Source: Flammula alnicola (lineage: Eukaryota > Basidiomycota > Agaricomycetes > Agaricales > Strophariaceae). Taken from it: DNA of 64,000 nucleotides. Position numbers and translations under genes: made by a program. The notes under the pieces were generated by a model. That model was not told the DNA's origin and ran no database searches. It saw nothing but the letters and a program-made list of their open reading frames with translations. The stretch covers positions 1 to 64,000 of the forward strand of contig JADNRV010000088.1 in the NCBI GenBank assembly GCA_015499995.1, given 5' to 3'. Below, in pieces: positions 22,202 through 35,490 of this stretch (position 1 is the stretch's first letter; each line of letters opens with the position of its first letter).

Positions 22202-25200
22202 ATGGATCCAGATTCCCTTTCTCCAGTTGTCCTAGAAAGGCCGTCCTATGATATGGATGTTCCTACAGGCGAGCTTAACTGTGACGACGACATTTACACC
22301 GTCTCTAAGTCGCATTCATCGACGAGGTTGTATTCCTCTTTCCCACAGGACTTGCCAACCTTCTCCTTCCTTGGCGGTTTTCCAAGCCTCGACCCGTCTT
22401 ATGAGCCGAAGCCGCCGACAATGTCAAAGGAGCTTCAGCAAAAAGCTCTGTTAATTGGAATTCAAGGAGATAGCATCGTTATCAAATACCCTCATCAGGA
22501 TGTTATGTCCATGCAGCAGCTTTTGACGGGTAAGTAAGATCGTAGATTCTCCTCCATTATTTTTGCCAATGACCCTCAGATGCGCATAAGTATAATCCTT
22601 CTGACATCACGGTTCTCATCGACGAGACCAATCCAAAGCATGAGAATCCAAAGCATGAGAAGCCTACAAGGGCCAACATTGTACGTTATATTCTTATCTC
22701 TTCCTATCTCGATTTACTCATGATTTCTAATAAGCTTAATGAAACCGAAACGCAAAATCGGACTCAAGACCACGAAACAGATCTCATGGACATATCTACG
22801 CTCTGCTTCAGTTGTGAGAAATTTCTGGGTGTACATCTCTCATTATTCCTTCTGATACATTCACAATTCTAGTCGCACGCGAATCGCCACCTTTCATATT
22901 GGAGTCACCGAGCGCTTCCAGGTGGAGAGCGGGATATGACCAACGAACGCGGTCGAGGCTTGATAGTATGGCGAATTTGGCCGGACCATCGGGTGCAACG
23001 AGTGCGAGTGATCTTTTGTCGCGCGATTCGGTGGATGGAAGCACTGTTAGGATGCGATTTGTGGTTCGAGAGGATGGGAAACCCCCCACGCATTTCGTGA
23101 GTCTCCGTTTCTCTTTCAGTGTTTCTTTGGATCCGGAGCCCTGACCATCGTTTCTTTTGTCTTGGTAAAGCAATTGGGCAACTGTATCGGACGTGGCCAG
23201 TTTGGCTCGGTGTATCGTGCTCTTAATCTCAATACCGGCCAGGTGGTTGCTGTGAAGCGTATCAGGCTGGGCCTTAAGGAAGAAGAAGTCACCACGCCAA
23301 TGAGAGAAATCAATCTCGTTAAGGGCTTATCCCATCCTAGTATCGTCAAGTATGAAGGCATGGCTCGAGATGACGACACCCTCAGCATCGTTCTAGAGTA
23401 AGTTCTCAGCCTGAAAGTATCCTGTCTGTATGTCATAATTGACATGGCAACTCTTTCCTCCTCCTCCTCCTCCCTCTCCTTCCTTCTCTTCTTCTAGATG
23501 TGCCGAAAAGGTCAAAGATGGCTATCCCGCCTCGGGTTTGATCACGGCTCTCCTTAAATATATCGGTGCCACCGTTAACCGAGCCCCTGGCGACGTCTAC
23601 ACTTCGGGCCAGGGTTACTTCAGGTCGCGCATGGTCTACGACGGCATCCATGGCCTCATGAAGAAAGTGGACGAAGCAAACGTTGAGGAGCTGGACAAGA
23701 ACTACGACCTATTCGACAAGTATACGACCGCCATCCCTCCCCTGGAAAGGTAATGCGCGATTTCCTTTTCTTAAACTAGCGCATCTAACACTAGTCTTCT
23801 CTTGACAGAGTCTTGTTGCAATTCTATAAGGATTTCTCCCCTGACGCGAGTCGGGGCCATGCACCTCCTGTAGACAGCACTCACAATGCTGTTATACACA
23901 TCCATACATGGTTGCACGAGAGAGAAATGCTTAGAACGGCTCTGAAAGAGCTCACGAACGATACTTTCAAAGTTCGTCATTGATATACTTAGTATTGTTT
24001 TACTGATACTGACCCGTTGAATAGATGCTTTCAGACCTAAAACAATGTAAGAAGGATGTCATTGCGACACTCAGAGTTTTGCGCGAGTTGGTCGCCCAAA
24101 ACAAGCTAAGCGACAAGGACATCGCACATGAGTATGTTGACTTTGTTCTATGGTGTACAGACTGTGACTTCCCTTTGACTGTGCAGGGACAATCAACAAT
24201 TCCTCAACGATGTGAAGTCAGGAGTGCTCGGTCTAAGGAAAGAAATGCACACCAGTGACACCACAACCCGCAACTATCTTGCTCCTTTTGAGGACACGGC
24301 CTACCAGTTCCTGGTTTCCTTGTTGCAGGATTGCAAACGTGACTTGCATAATATTGCAATTCCCAGGGATGTCGATCTCGCGCACCTAGAGCTCACCATC
24401 GAGAACCACGAGGCGACTTTCCACCTCATAGACAAAGCGATCCGTGATCTCATAGAGAAGGCAGATGACTCGAACACTGCAGATTGGGACTCCTTCAACC
24501 AATATACAACTGCAATCCCGAGGTTGGAAAAGTACGTGCAACGCACAACGCTAGGATTTTGGACTGAATCTTGATTTGATAGAGTTTTGCTCGAATTCTA
24601 CGGGCTTGGTCGCCAAAGGCAGAGGAACACCCCTTTACCACCCAACGACGGTAGCCTCCAAGAAGCCCTTTCCTTTATCCAAGGATTGGAAGGCGACCAT
24701 AGGACATCACCCATGAAAGCGTTGGACGACTTATATCACGAGATTTTGAAGGTTCGAGTCCAGTTTGCTTTTTTTGCTAGATAACTACGTCTCATAACAC
24801 GTCCCATAATTAGGCCCTCTCGAATGAACTGAACCACTATGTCCCCGCTGTTCAAGGCGATTTCAAGGGAGCGAATATCCTGATTACCGAAAACGGGACG
24901 GACGATTTTGGGAACCTCTCTCCCGATCTTCCCTCGAAGATTGGGAAAGATGTTGCCAACATGACTCGCCCCTTTTCCCTTAATTGGATGGCACCTGAGG
25001 GCATCGAGCTGAAAGGAATGTCGGCGAATTCCGATATCTATTCTTTTGGGTCCATATTGTTTGAGGTCCGGATTGGACGACGTCCGTATGAGGCTGAGAG
25101 CTCAACCAGCACGTCTGGTATGCTTTCTTTCTTCCAAGTCCATGGATATTGAGCTAATGCTTTCCTTTTTTCAGCAACGTCCCATATTGTTGAAGACGAC

Positions 25201-25443
25201 ATGGCTGCTATACCTCTACCGGAGGACTGCTCAGAGTCACCGTTCCTTCGACGAGACACCACCGCCCTACACGAGTCAGATGACATCCCAAATTCCTCTA
25301 GTTCTCTAGCTATAGGACAAGAGCCATGCCCACCACTGGGCGAACTCATGGACTCCCACCGCGATGTCCACTTCAATCATCAGAAAGATCGAGAACAAAC
25401 GGAGTATGAATCGCCGAGAAGCAGTTCAAAAGATGCGGAGTAG
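22202..25443 (+). CDS. caspase-like start fused to a Cdc7/Cdc15/SepH-like kinase whose lobes are split by duplicated helical modules
   Basis: Twelve-exon model, 854 residues, frame-consistent through every junction (exons 22202-22529, 22580-22680, 22735-22810, 22873-23096, 23171-23397, 23498-23749, 23809-23971, 24025-24131, 24187-24531, 24583-24751, 24814-25117, 25175-25443). Residues about 90-145 read as the start of a caspase/metacaspase p20 fold (QKALLIGIQGDS, YNPSDITVLID, PTRAN); its catalytic His/Cys part is absent. Kinase N-lobe at about 244-319: LGNCIGRGQFGSVYRALN, the VAVKRI lysine, MREINLV glutamate and LSIVLE. Instead of the hinge and D/E helices there are ~360 helical residues built from two related modules, each holding YTTAIP(P/R)LE(R/K)VLL(Q/E)FY with identically phased introns. 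The C-lobe resumes at about 679: GDFKGANILITENG, DFG, NWMAPEGIELKG, SDIYSFGS. A Ser-rich tail follows. The join between caspase and kinase rests on a weak GTTGTG donor; a separate kinase starting at ATG 22968 is possible. Confidence 0.65.
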
Positions 25444-25490
25444 TGCGATCCAGACGAGCAAGTACCATGATGGCTTTATTGCTACCGTAG

Positions 25491-25530
25491 CAATAATTTG
25501 GGTCCTGACAGCACAGGACCCAAATTATTG
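25491..25530. other. perfect 17-bp-stem hairpin just after the kinase gene
   Basis: CAATAATTTGGGTCCTG, then a six-base spacer, then its exact inverse CAGGACCCAAATTATTG. It lies 47 bases after the kinase stop codon. It could be a 3' UTR structure or the scar of a tiny inverted-repeat element; function unknown. Confidence 0.6.
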
Positions 25531-25969
25531 TTACAGGTAAGCAGAGCTTGTACAGATCGTATATTTATTTTACTACTTTTTATTTTCTTGTTTTGTTTTG
25601 TATTTTCATCCAATTTTATACCTCCGTTTTTGTGAGATGGTATTCCCCAATGAGCACGAGCAAAGCGAGAGCTCATCTAAGGATAAGATAAGATAACGGG
25701 AGGTGCTTTAAGTAGTAGGACCGCACTCGATCTTCTGCATCAACTTCTATTTCTCAATAGACGCAAACACCTTGAATATGGGGCGATAGCGAGAGAAAAA
25801 ATCTTTCTCTGCTGCGCGGTCTTGCGACGAAGCTTGAGCTTGACTCCTCTCGTTTTTTTTCGACTCTCTCTCTCTCTCACTTCTCACTTGCTCGAATCAT
25901 CAAAACAACAGTCAACTGATCAAATGTCCGCAAACGGTAGTCAAGAACACGAACAAGCTCCGCAAGACG

Positions 25970-26623
25970 ATGCACCGCGCGTTCATCGCACGCATATCAG
26001 TGAGCAAGCCACAGCCTACAAAACTCGATTTCAACAAAGAAGTCGAGGCGGCGAATAAACGCAGAAACATCCAAAATGCGAATTTTCATGTCAACCTGGA
26101 AAATACTTCCAAGGGTGGCTCACCTGCAGCGTCGATGATTTCTTTGGATGCGGACGAATGGGACGATCTGACGGATCGTGCCATGTTCGAACGCTTCCAC
26201 GACAGGATGCCTGACTGCATGGCATTAGTTGTCTCTGCCCGTCTCAACGCTGCCGAAGCTGAGGGCGGGAGCGGTGGGAAGGCAGTGGAGCGCGTCAAAG
26301 GCGAACAGCACCTGATTGTGTTCCCAGAGATCATATATCTGGCAGAGGATCACACAGCGATCCCGCTGCCCATCTTCCTTAACCGTGCACTGCAGCATGT
26401 CATTGGCGAGGCGGCCACAGTCGAGACTATGAGGTCTAACCCATTACCGGGTCAGACCACAAATGGCTCATTTGTCGAGTGGTACAAGAGCCACTTCGGT
26501 TTCTTCACTAATCAGGCAGACAAGCTCGAGACCTACGACGCTTGGAAGGAGCTCGAAGTCAAGATCCGTCGAGAATACAAGTCTGTACCCACCAAGTTCG
26601 ACATCTCCTACTACGCATCATGA
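25970..26623 (+). CDS. conserved Agaricomycete hypothetical protein, 217 residues
   Basis: Single-exon gene of a hypothetical family common in mushroom genomes. Characteristic blocks are DEWDDLTDRAMFERFHDRMPD, a degenerate MALVVSARLN, VFPEIIYLAEDHTAIPLPIF, MRSNPLPGQT, then WYKSHFGFFTNQADKLETYD and REYKSVPTKFDISYY at the C-terminus. No enzymatic motif or membrane segment was seen. An upstream ATG at 25924 in another frame gives a Gln/Glu-rich leader, so the true start might lie there if one base is missing. The 5' leader has a long pyrimidine tract (25838-25880) typical of fungal promoters. Confidence 0.65.
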   Translation: MHRAFIARISVSKPQPTKLDFNKEVEAANKRRNIQNANFHVNLENTSKGGSPAASMISLDADEWDDLTDRAMFERFHDRMPDCMALVVSARLNAAEAEGGSGGKAVERVKGEQHLIVFPEIIYLAEDHTAIPLPIFLNRALQHVIGEAATVETMRSNPLPGQTTNGSFVEWYKSHFGFFTNQADKLETYDAWKELEVKIRREYKSVPTKFDISYYAS

Positions 26624-27416
26624 TGCATGCAGGCAAAATCTGAGTTCAGGATGCGCCGAGGCCCTCAAGGCGCAAAATCCTGCGACGCAACCTCGACGGA
26701 CGACCCAGAAGACAATTGCGCAAGTGGGTCCGGGCCGAATGCAAATTTTCACTTTCCACTGGTAGGTTTAAATTGCCGGACGAATTATGATGAGAATCCA
26801 ATGTGACGAAAATTTCGCGTAGTTGTCAAGTAATCGTCCATTGGTGAGCTGCGTCACTCGATTTCTAGTTATACCTATGAGCTTACCATGTTACTCGGTG
26901 CTCCTATAGCGGACAGGACTTAAGCCAACGATGCAGCCCGAACAAATTGACAGACCAAATCGTCCAATATTTCTCGGGGCAAAGTTTTGGAAAGACTGTT
27001 GAACTATGCTAAGGAAGTTTAGATTACTTTTCCAATTTATGTGGTTCAACATTGGGTTACCATACTGACATCGTCTACATTCTCCATACTGGACTTTTCT
27101 TCAAAATATTTATGACACTTGCATATACAGTACGAGAAATATGCATGGAGTTTATTACGACACACGCATTCATTTATTATCCGATACATATGAGTAGGGC
27201 ACATAATCGCATGCTTCTCTGTTCCTCTTGCTTGTCTCTTTATCACGCCGAAGCTGCTCGAGCACCTAATGGATGCAAGCGAAGAATTCTTCGTAGTATC
27301 CGTTAATCAAGAACAAGTGGGAGAACGAAACAGGACGATTGCCTTGTTAGCGAACGAAAGGGAGTATAGCAGACCCCGACACTTGATGTTCCTTATATCT
27401 CCCCAGTTATAGACCG
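26624..27416. other. intergenic; nothing recognised
   Basis: No conserved coding sequence, RNA or repeat could be supported between the hypothetical gene and the 3' end of the tRNA-synthetase gene. Confidence 0.4.
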
Positions 27417-29729
<2,313 letters not shown>

Positions 29730-29812
29730 TTAAAAACGGCGCCAAAATCGGGGATGGGTTTGCGGGTGCCGGCCCTAGATCTATCCCGTGACCAACAACG
29801 CCACTCGTCGAA

Positions 29813-30416
29813 AGGACCTCCGAAAATACCCTATTAGGTCAGATACCAGTTCACCCGAAATCGCAGCCTTTGGCTGCAAAGGTCAGATAATTTTTGGCTG
29901 TGTTCACCCATCGTGAGCCAAAAATTTTCATTCAGGTAAGGTGCTATTGTTCACCCAAAAGTCGGCCCCATTGTCCAAGGTCAGATGTTGTTCACCCGAC
30001 TGCTGTCGACAACCAATGACCGGAACTCCAGAACCGGCAAGTTATTAATAGGTTGGGCCAATGACCCATATGCAAAATGTACTTGGTGGCATCGTCCTCC
30101 TCTGCAAATTGTTAGAACAATGCAATACGTGAAAGGAGAATGTCGGCGAAGAGTCCTATGATGTCAACAATTTGTAGACTAAGATAATGATAAGCAGTGT
30201 GTGAAACGACGAGGCTTATGATTAATAAATGATTTAAAATCGTCAATTAATTATACTATGAGGTCAGATATTTTGTTCACCCGAAATCGCAAAATTTTGG
30301 AGGTCAGGTTGGAATTCACCCGAAATCGGGCCCTAAAACGAAAAATTTTGTTCACCCGAAAACCCAGAAATCTTTGGTTTTTGTATCTGACCTACCAGGG
30401 TATTTTCGGAGGTCCT
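29813..30416. mobile_element. 604-bp hAT-like MITE with perfect 8-bp target site duplication
   Basis: The ends are inverted copies beginning AGGACCTCCGAAAATACCCT and continuing to TAGGTCAGATAC (about 34 bp, few mismatches). The 8-mer TCGTCGAA flanks both sides exactly (29805-29812 and 30417-30424). Inside are repeated TTCACCCGAAATC words near both ends and no coding sequence. An 8-bp duplication is characteristic of the hAT superfamily, so mobilisation by a hAT transposase elsewhere is inferred. Confidence 0.9.
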
Positions 30417-30558
30417 TCGTCGAACTGGAAGACAGAATCTAAACAGAACAAATAAATCGACGGAACGGAGCTGGTGGCTACCAGTGAAGCTCACGCGGAG
30501 ACGCGGCAGGCAAGTCGCGACTCTTGATCGATTATCTGGAATCTATCTGAGCGCTGCC

Positions 30559-31890
30559 ATGAATCATCCTTCCTCGCACATTTTGTCCTCGATCTCCTCT
30601 GAGCTCAAACGCGACACATTCATTTGGTCGAACACGTTTCCAACTCACCTCATTATCGGTGAGATGTATGTTCATTACCTAGCTGGTCTTCAATGACTAA
30701 CGTGCCACGGTCGACAGGAATCAACCAGCGTCTCACGCCTGTAACTAGCGCTCTTATCAAAAGATGGACGCAAGACATCATGCAGGCATTATGGGGGGAA
30801 TTCCACCTCTGTCCTGTGGAAGTGCACACATGCGGTGTCTTGACGTACGGAATCATGCCCGCCGGACCCGAGATACCCATGCTATCCACCGATCCCCTAC
30901 CCCCAGGAAACTACGGCTGGTATTTCCCTGGTCAGTCCTCAGTGCATCGTTTAAAAATGTCGGACTCAATCTTCTCATTTACAGTGTGGCTGCAAACGGC
31001 GCCTTCGATCTATTCCATGTTGCGTATGGAGTCGTTCAAAGCCATGCAACCGCGCCACATCCAGAGACCGAACCCTCATCTTGGAGACCCTCGCAAACTT
31101 GTATAGTATTTCCTACCAACATCAAATTTATGTGCTGATGAACTCTGGTAGTTTGATGTTCCATTATCCATCCAAACGCAGGTGTTGCAGCGTGATAAAA
31201 ATTGCTGCTTGTTCACAGGTACCATACCTCGAGAGTCGACTGAAGTGACGTGGATGGTACCCCCGTATTTCGCTTGGTTGGTCAGTCTTTCGCGAAGCCA
31301 ACTCAAGTTCTCCGACTGAATCAGTACCCGACAAGGCCTTTCCTGATAGCTCGCCTCGTGAGACTGCTGGTATGAGTTCCAAGGACTTGGAAAATTCATC
31401 AAATGCGACTCTGATGCACAAGGATCTCATCCCATACTTTAATGACAATGCGTTCGGCGTTGACATCGACGTACGTCTACCGGCCTCTCGATATTCAATT
31501 TTCTAACGTGTACGCGTGCAGGACGACTACCACATCGTGGTATTCCGCGAGATGGGATCAGCGCGACGACTTCTTCCTACTCATATGCCGCTACGAGAGC
31601 ACGATGCCAGCTTTGAGATGTTCCTACGAGGACACTTTCACAGCTCACTTCGAGCGAACATTGTCCACGGGGACATCAGGGATGAATACTCTACAGATGA
31701 TATTCTGACATTGATGGGAGAACTTGGAGTGGGGCAAGAGGATGATGATGAATTGGCGCCGATGGATGATCCCCGATGGCAGACCATGCTCGGGAAAGAG
31801 ATATGGGAGGAGGTTTTGCGGCAGAGAATTTCGGACGCGGATGACCGTTATGATAGTGACACGGAAGAGTACAATGAAGATGCTGAATAG
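30559..31890 (+). CDS. hypothetical protein with an HNH-nuclease-like motif
   Basis: Multi-exon model, internal boundaries uncertain. Exon 1 starts at ATG 30559 (MNHPSSHILSSISSELK) and joins across GTGAGA...CGACAG to GINQRLTPVTSALIKRW. Later exons give PNPHLGDPRKL, then FDVPLSIQTQVLQRDKNCCLFTG and TWMVPPYFAWL (about 31153-31275). V-x-x-R-D-x-x-C-C-x-x-T-G is the start of a fungal HNH-like fold, although the expected downstream histidines are not clear. The C-terminal part (31515-31890) reads VVFREMGSARRLLPTHM and ends in an acidic tail (ADDRYDSDTEEYNEDAE). The link between 31276 and 31370 has no convincing intron. Nuclease activity is unproven. Confidence 0.45.
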
Positions 31891-32964
31891 TCCTTATCAG
31901 ATCACTCTTGCTTTCGAGGGTTACGCTCGAAAAATTAAAAGAACGCGGATTCTTATGAAACTTGAAGACCACTCAATGAGTGCAGAGAATAAATGCTAAC
32001 AACGTCTTCACATAGGTGTCAAGTAATGTACATCGATTGGTGAGCTACGTTACTCAATTCGTATTGATATATACAACCTATGGGCTGACCATTTCACTTG
32101 TGGTGCTCCTTATACGGTCAGGAGAGAAAACTGACAGAACCGGACGTGTTTCTTCACCATTTCCCAGAAACACAGTGTTGAAAATGCCAAAATTTTTTGA
32201 CTAGTTGTAGTTTTCGAAACATAGGATATTCCTCCAAGAAATGGGGTCTGAATAAAGAGCTCGAGGAGCTTGCTGTTACAACACATGCATTCCGATAGAT
32301 CATATAATCGCATGCATTTCTGTTCCTTTTTTTTGTCTCCTTATCACGCGTAAGTACCACACCTATCTGACAGGCAATTTCAGAAATTGAATGCATGAAA
32401 AGAGTTTCTTCATAGGATAGCTAGCACTGTAAGATGAAGATCGCCTTATCAACAATTGCTGTGAAAGGAAGCAGCGGGCAAACAGTCGTCCTCGATTGTT
32501 CATTTGGTCTTTGTCCGAGATTCCATTGAAATTTGATACGCCGATAAACGCTCTCAACGTTAACGTTCATCGTTCAACACACACGCAGTTCCTTTCTAGT
32601 GATCGACGCGACAGAGCTTTGCATTTATGCATCGTCACTACTCCCCGATGCACACCGGTACCGAACCATAGATGCGTTTCCCTTCCTCTCGAAAGGCGCC
32701 CTCCCCATTGTGAATTTGCAGACGATGAGGTCCAAATTAGGTATCATGTTGGCCGCCTTGTCGCAGAAACCGTACTCGATTAGCGGTGGTTAATATTTTG
32801 AAAGGCTTGTCTCCTTGTCACCGCGCTTTCGCACCTCTGCGCCTAACAGTCGCCTCAGCTGTTCGTGAGCTCTTTCTCCGGTGGTCCAGGTCGCATTGGC
32901 GCGCTCCAGTGTGAACGAAAGCATGATGCAAGAATCTAAGATGGTCGCCGTATCAATGAGTGCG
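31891..32964. other. intergenic; nothing recognised
   Basis: Short unrelated open frames only. No family, RNA or repeat was identified before the start of the large inverted repeat. Confidence 0.35.
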
Positions 32965-35060
32965 CAAGAATACCATGTGAATACCGGCGTTCTGGAACAT
33001 AGAATTTTCATAGAATGGTGTTTGTCATGGTAAGTGATGCGGTAGTCTAAGGGCTTTCAAGTACGACGGAGTAGTAGTGCGATGGTTGTGAATGTGAACC
33101 ACTGGCACACCCTTATTCGACGTATTTGCTGTTGCTTGATCTAGTGGCTATTGGAACCTATGCCTAGGCTTGAACGGCGCTTGAGCGCTTCGCAGGCTTC
33201 GAATTCTCAGGCTTGAGCTTGAACCACTCCATATCTCAAGTGATACAATATCGATGAGCCAAGTCGGAAGTAACGGTCGCTCAAATGGACCCAAAGGTAC
33301 GTTGCATCTATATTCCTATTGGTACACCCCTCTATAGGCCGTTTCTTGGCTTGGAGAATGAATGGCATGCTTGCCGACCTGAGCACAAGTCCGTAGTAAT
33401 CTATGAGCTGATTATCGCCCGATTCCAGGAAGATTACTGCTAACCCTGTGCACTCCAAACCTGGAGAAGGCTGGGGAGTATGCATGTAGTGTTATCCGAT
33501 TCCCAGACTCCTACGAGGTATTCAAATTCCGTACTCACTCTAGAGCTTTCTCCTGAACCCGATATCACCATCTGCCATCTGCAGGACACAATAGCAGCCG
33601 CTAGGCGAATCTTTGGGCTTCACATAGCTGTATTCAGAGCCAATCGCTCCCGTCTTCCAGCCCAGTCAGTCCCAGTGCTCGTACTCAAATGCGCAATCAC
33701 CCGAGGCGATGGAACTACATCCTGGTGTGATTTTCAACGCGATGAATGGAAGGACATCATTCGCCCTAATGAAGACGAGATAGGTGTATTTCTAGACGGA
33801 TATACCAATCTTCCTTACAAGCCAGGGACGTCGACTAGGACGGTGGATGTGGCCAACAGACAAATAGCACAGGTACGCCGTAACAAATGAATTGCTACAA
33901 TAGTCGGTCATTTGTAGACCTCATACGTCCAGAAACCCCAGAAACCTGTCGAAAGCCGAAGCAAATTGATACAATTGACGTACAAGAACCAAACTAAAAC
34001 CCTCTTCGCTCCACCTTCCTTCGACGTGAGTGCTATCCTTTTCTCATCACTCAATGCGGATTGAAATTAAATGCCCTGGGTTATTCTAAGGTCTTCTAAA
34101 CTCGGCCAACTCACTCTTCGGCTTGGGCTACATGACGACCAGTCACTTCACGATTAGTTCCACCTTCAACGATCCGACAACAGGCAGACCGGCGGAGGTT
34201 TACATGGAGGCCGGAGCATATCCCAATTTTATTGCAAACCAGCAAGGTCCCATTACGCTCAAGCTTGCTACACAGTTTGACCGGAAGAATGATTTTTATG
34301 ATTACGATTGAGAGTAATAATGAAATCCGCTGGGACTCCGGGGTGCATGAGTACATAGTACCTCCAAGAATATATTTGCGAAAATGAAAATCATGTTATT
34401 AATGCGAAGGAAATATGCATATCATTCGCATTCCGTCTTATTATGTTTCTCCAAGTGCATACTAGTACTGTACCCTTTGCAATTGCTCGGGGACTTCGAC
34501 TCGTCGAGGAGCGAGCTCCACCACGATACTCTTCTCCAGCTCGAACCTGTCCCCTGACTCATGTCTGAACATTCTACTTGTTAACCCTCGAATCATGTGC
34601 CTCATGGGATTTAGAAAGTTCACTGTGTTCAGTTCACCAAGATTGCGCCAAGACGGGCGCCAAATACAAACCACGTTGGCGTAACTTGGTTCAAGCCTGC
34701 GCCCCTGTTGACTCTTTCATGGTCCATCATGGCCTATCCATTCCAATGCAGTCTTGAAGCTCAGGGTTGCCACTGCGCGACGTTGTATCCAAATCCTCAC
34801 CCCGGAAGTAATAAACTATTATACCATTCACGAGCCAGAGGTGTGTACGGGGTGCATGGTTAGAGGGGAATGTCGGCAAGTGTGGCTTTCCACTGGCAGG
34901 GGCCACTTGTGAACGAGATTCGAGTGGGATTGATGACTGCAACGGTATAGCGGATAGCAGTAGCAGGTCCTCCCTGCAATCAGTACGGGTGCATAATCTC
35001 TGCGAAACTGATCTCGTTTCGACCGTCCTGGACAGTGACGAATTTTGTGACTTTATGCCG
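32965..35060 (+). repeat. left arm of a ~2.1-kb inverted duplication
   Basis: The reverse complement of 39165-41235 aligns along this whole stretch with many mismatches and small indels. Anchor words include GTGAATACCGGCGTTCTGGA (near 32980, one mismatch in the other arm), GGTCGCTCAAATGGACCCAA (near 33280), GCAATTGCTCGGGGACTTC (near 34480) and AACGAGATTCGAGTGGGA (near 34915). It contains copy A of a lineage-specific gene. Confidence 0.8.
33254..34311 (+). pseudogene. copy A of a lineage-specific hypothetical gene family
   Basis: No known domain recognised. Exons read from ATG 33254: MSQVGSNGRSNGPK; RLLLTLCTPNLEKAGEY with IRFPDSYE; DTIAAARRIFGLHIAVF, then VPVLVLKCAITRGDGTTSWC, IIRPNEDEIGVFLDGYTNLP (33585-33870); KPQKPVESRSKL with KTLFAPPSFD; and a last exon ending ISSTFNDPTTGRPAEVYMEA to YDYD (stop 34309-34311). 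The last exon lacks one base relative to the other copies (near 34090), which breaks the frame. Homologous sequence upstream (32965-33025, ending EWCLSW at a GTAAGT donor) suggests further 5' exons. Copies B and C lie at 39895-40899 and 41684-43463. Confidence 0.6.
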
Positions 35061-35490
35061 CCGGCGTAAAGTACGTACCGTATACGTAGTCCACACATAT
35101 GCATCTCAGTGTAAGCTCTCACGCACGCATGTATGTTGATGTTAGTTGGTTAATACGCAGTGTATACTAACTACACTATAGAGTAAGATAGGATTTTCTA
35201 GATAAAAGCGATGATGTGAAAAAAAGAAGGGAGAGACCTGGGAGCTAAGTGAACAGATAGATGCAATTGGAAAACCAAGTTGAAGAGAAAGCGCAGAAAA
35301 AGGGGGTGAAAGAAAAGAAAAGAAAAGCATATAAAGATGAAAGATACGGATACAAGATAAAGCACTGATCCCACCACCGCCACCCACTTTCCTCCTCCAA
35401 TCTTCCCAATCCCTCAACCCCTTGCACCAACCCTTGCACCCACACCCACCGCCTTCCCCACCGCCTTCCAACCCCACCCGCACCACTAAA
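35061..35490. other. 3' flank of the transporter gene; nothing recognised
   Basis: Contains an A/G-rich tract (35270-35330, AAGAAAAGAAAAG words) and C-rich CCACCCGCACC words near 35400-35490. No gene seen. Confidence 0.35.
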
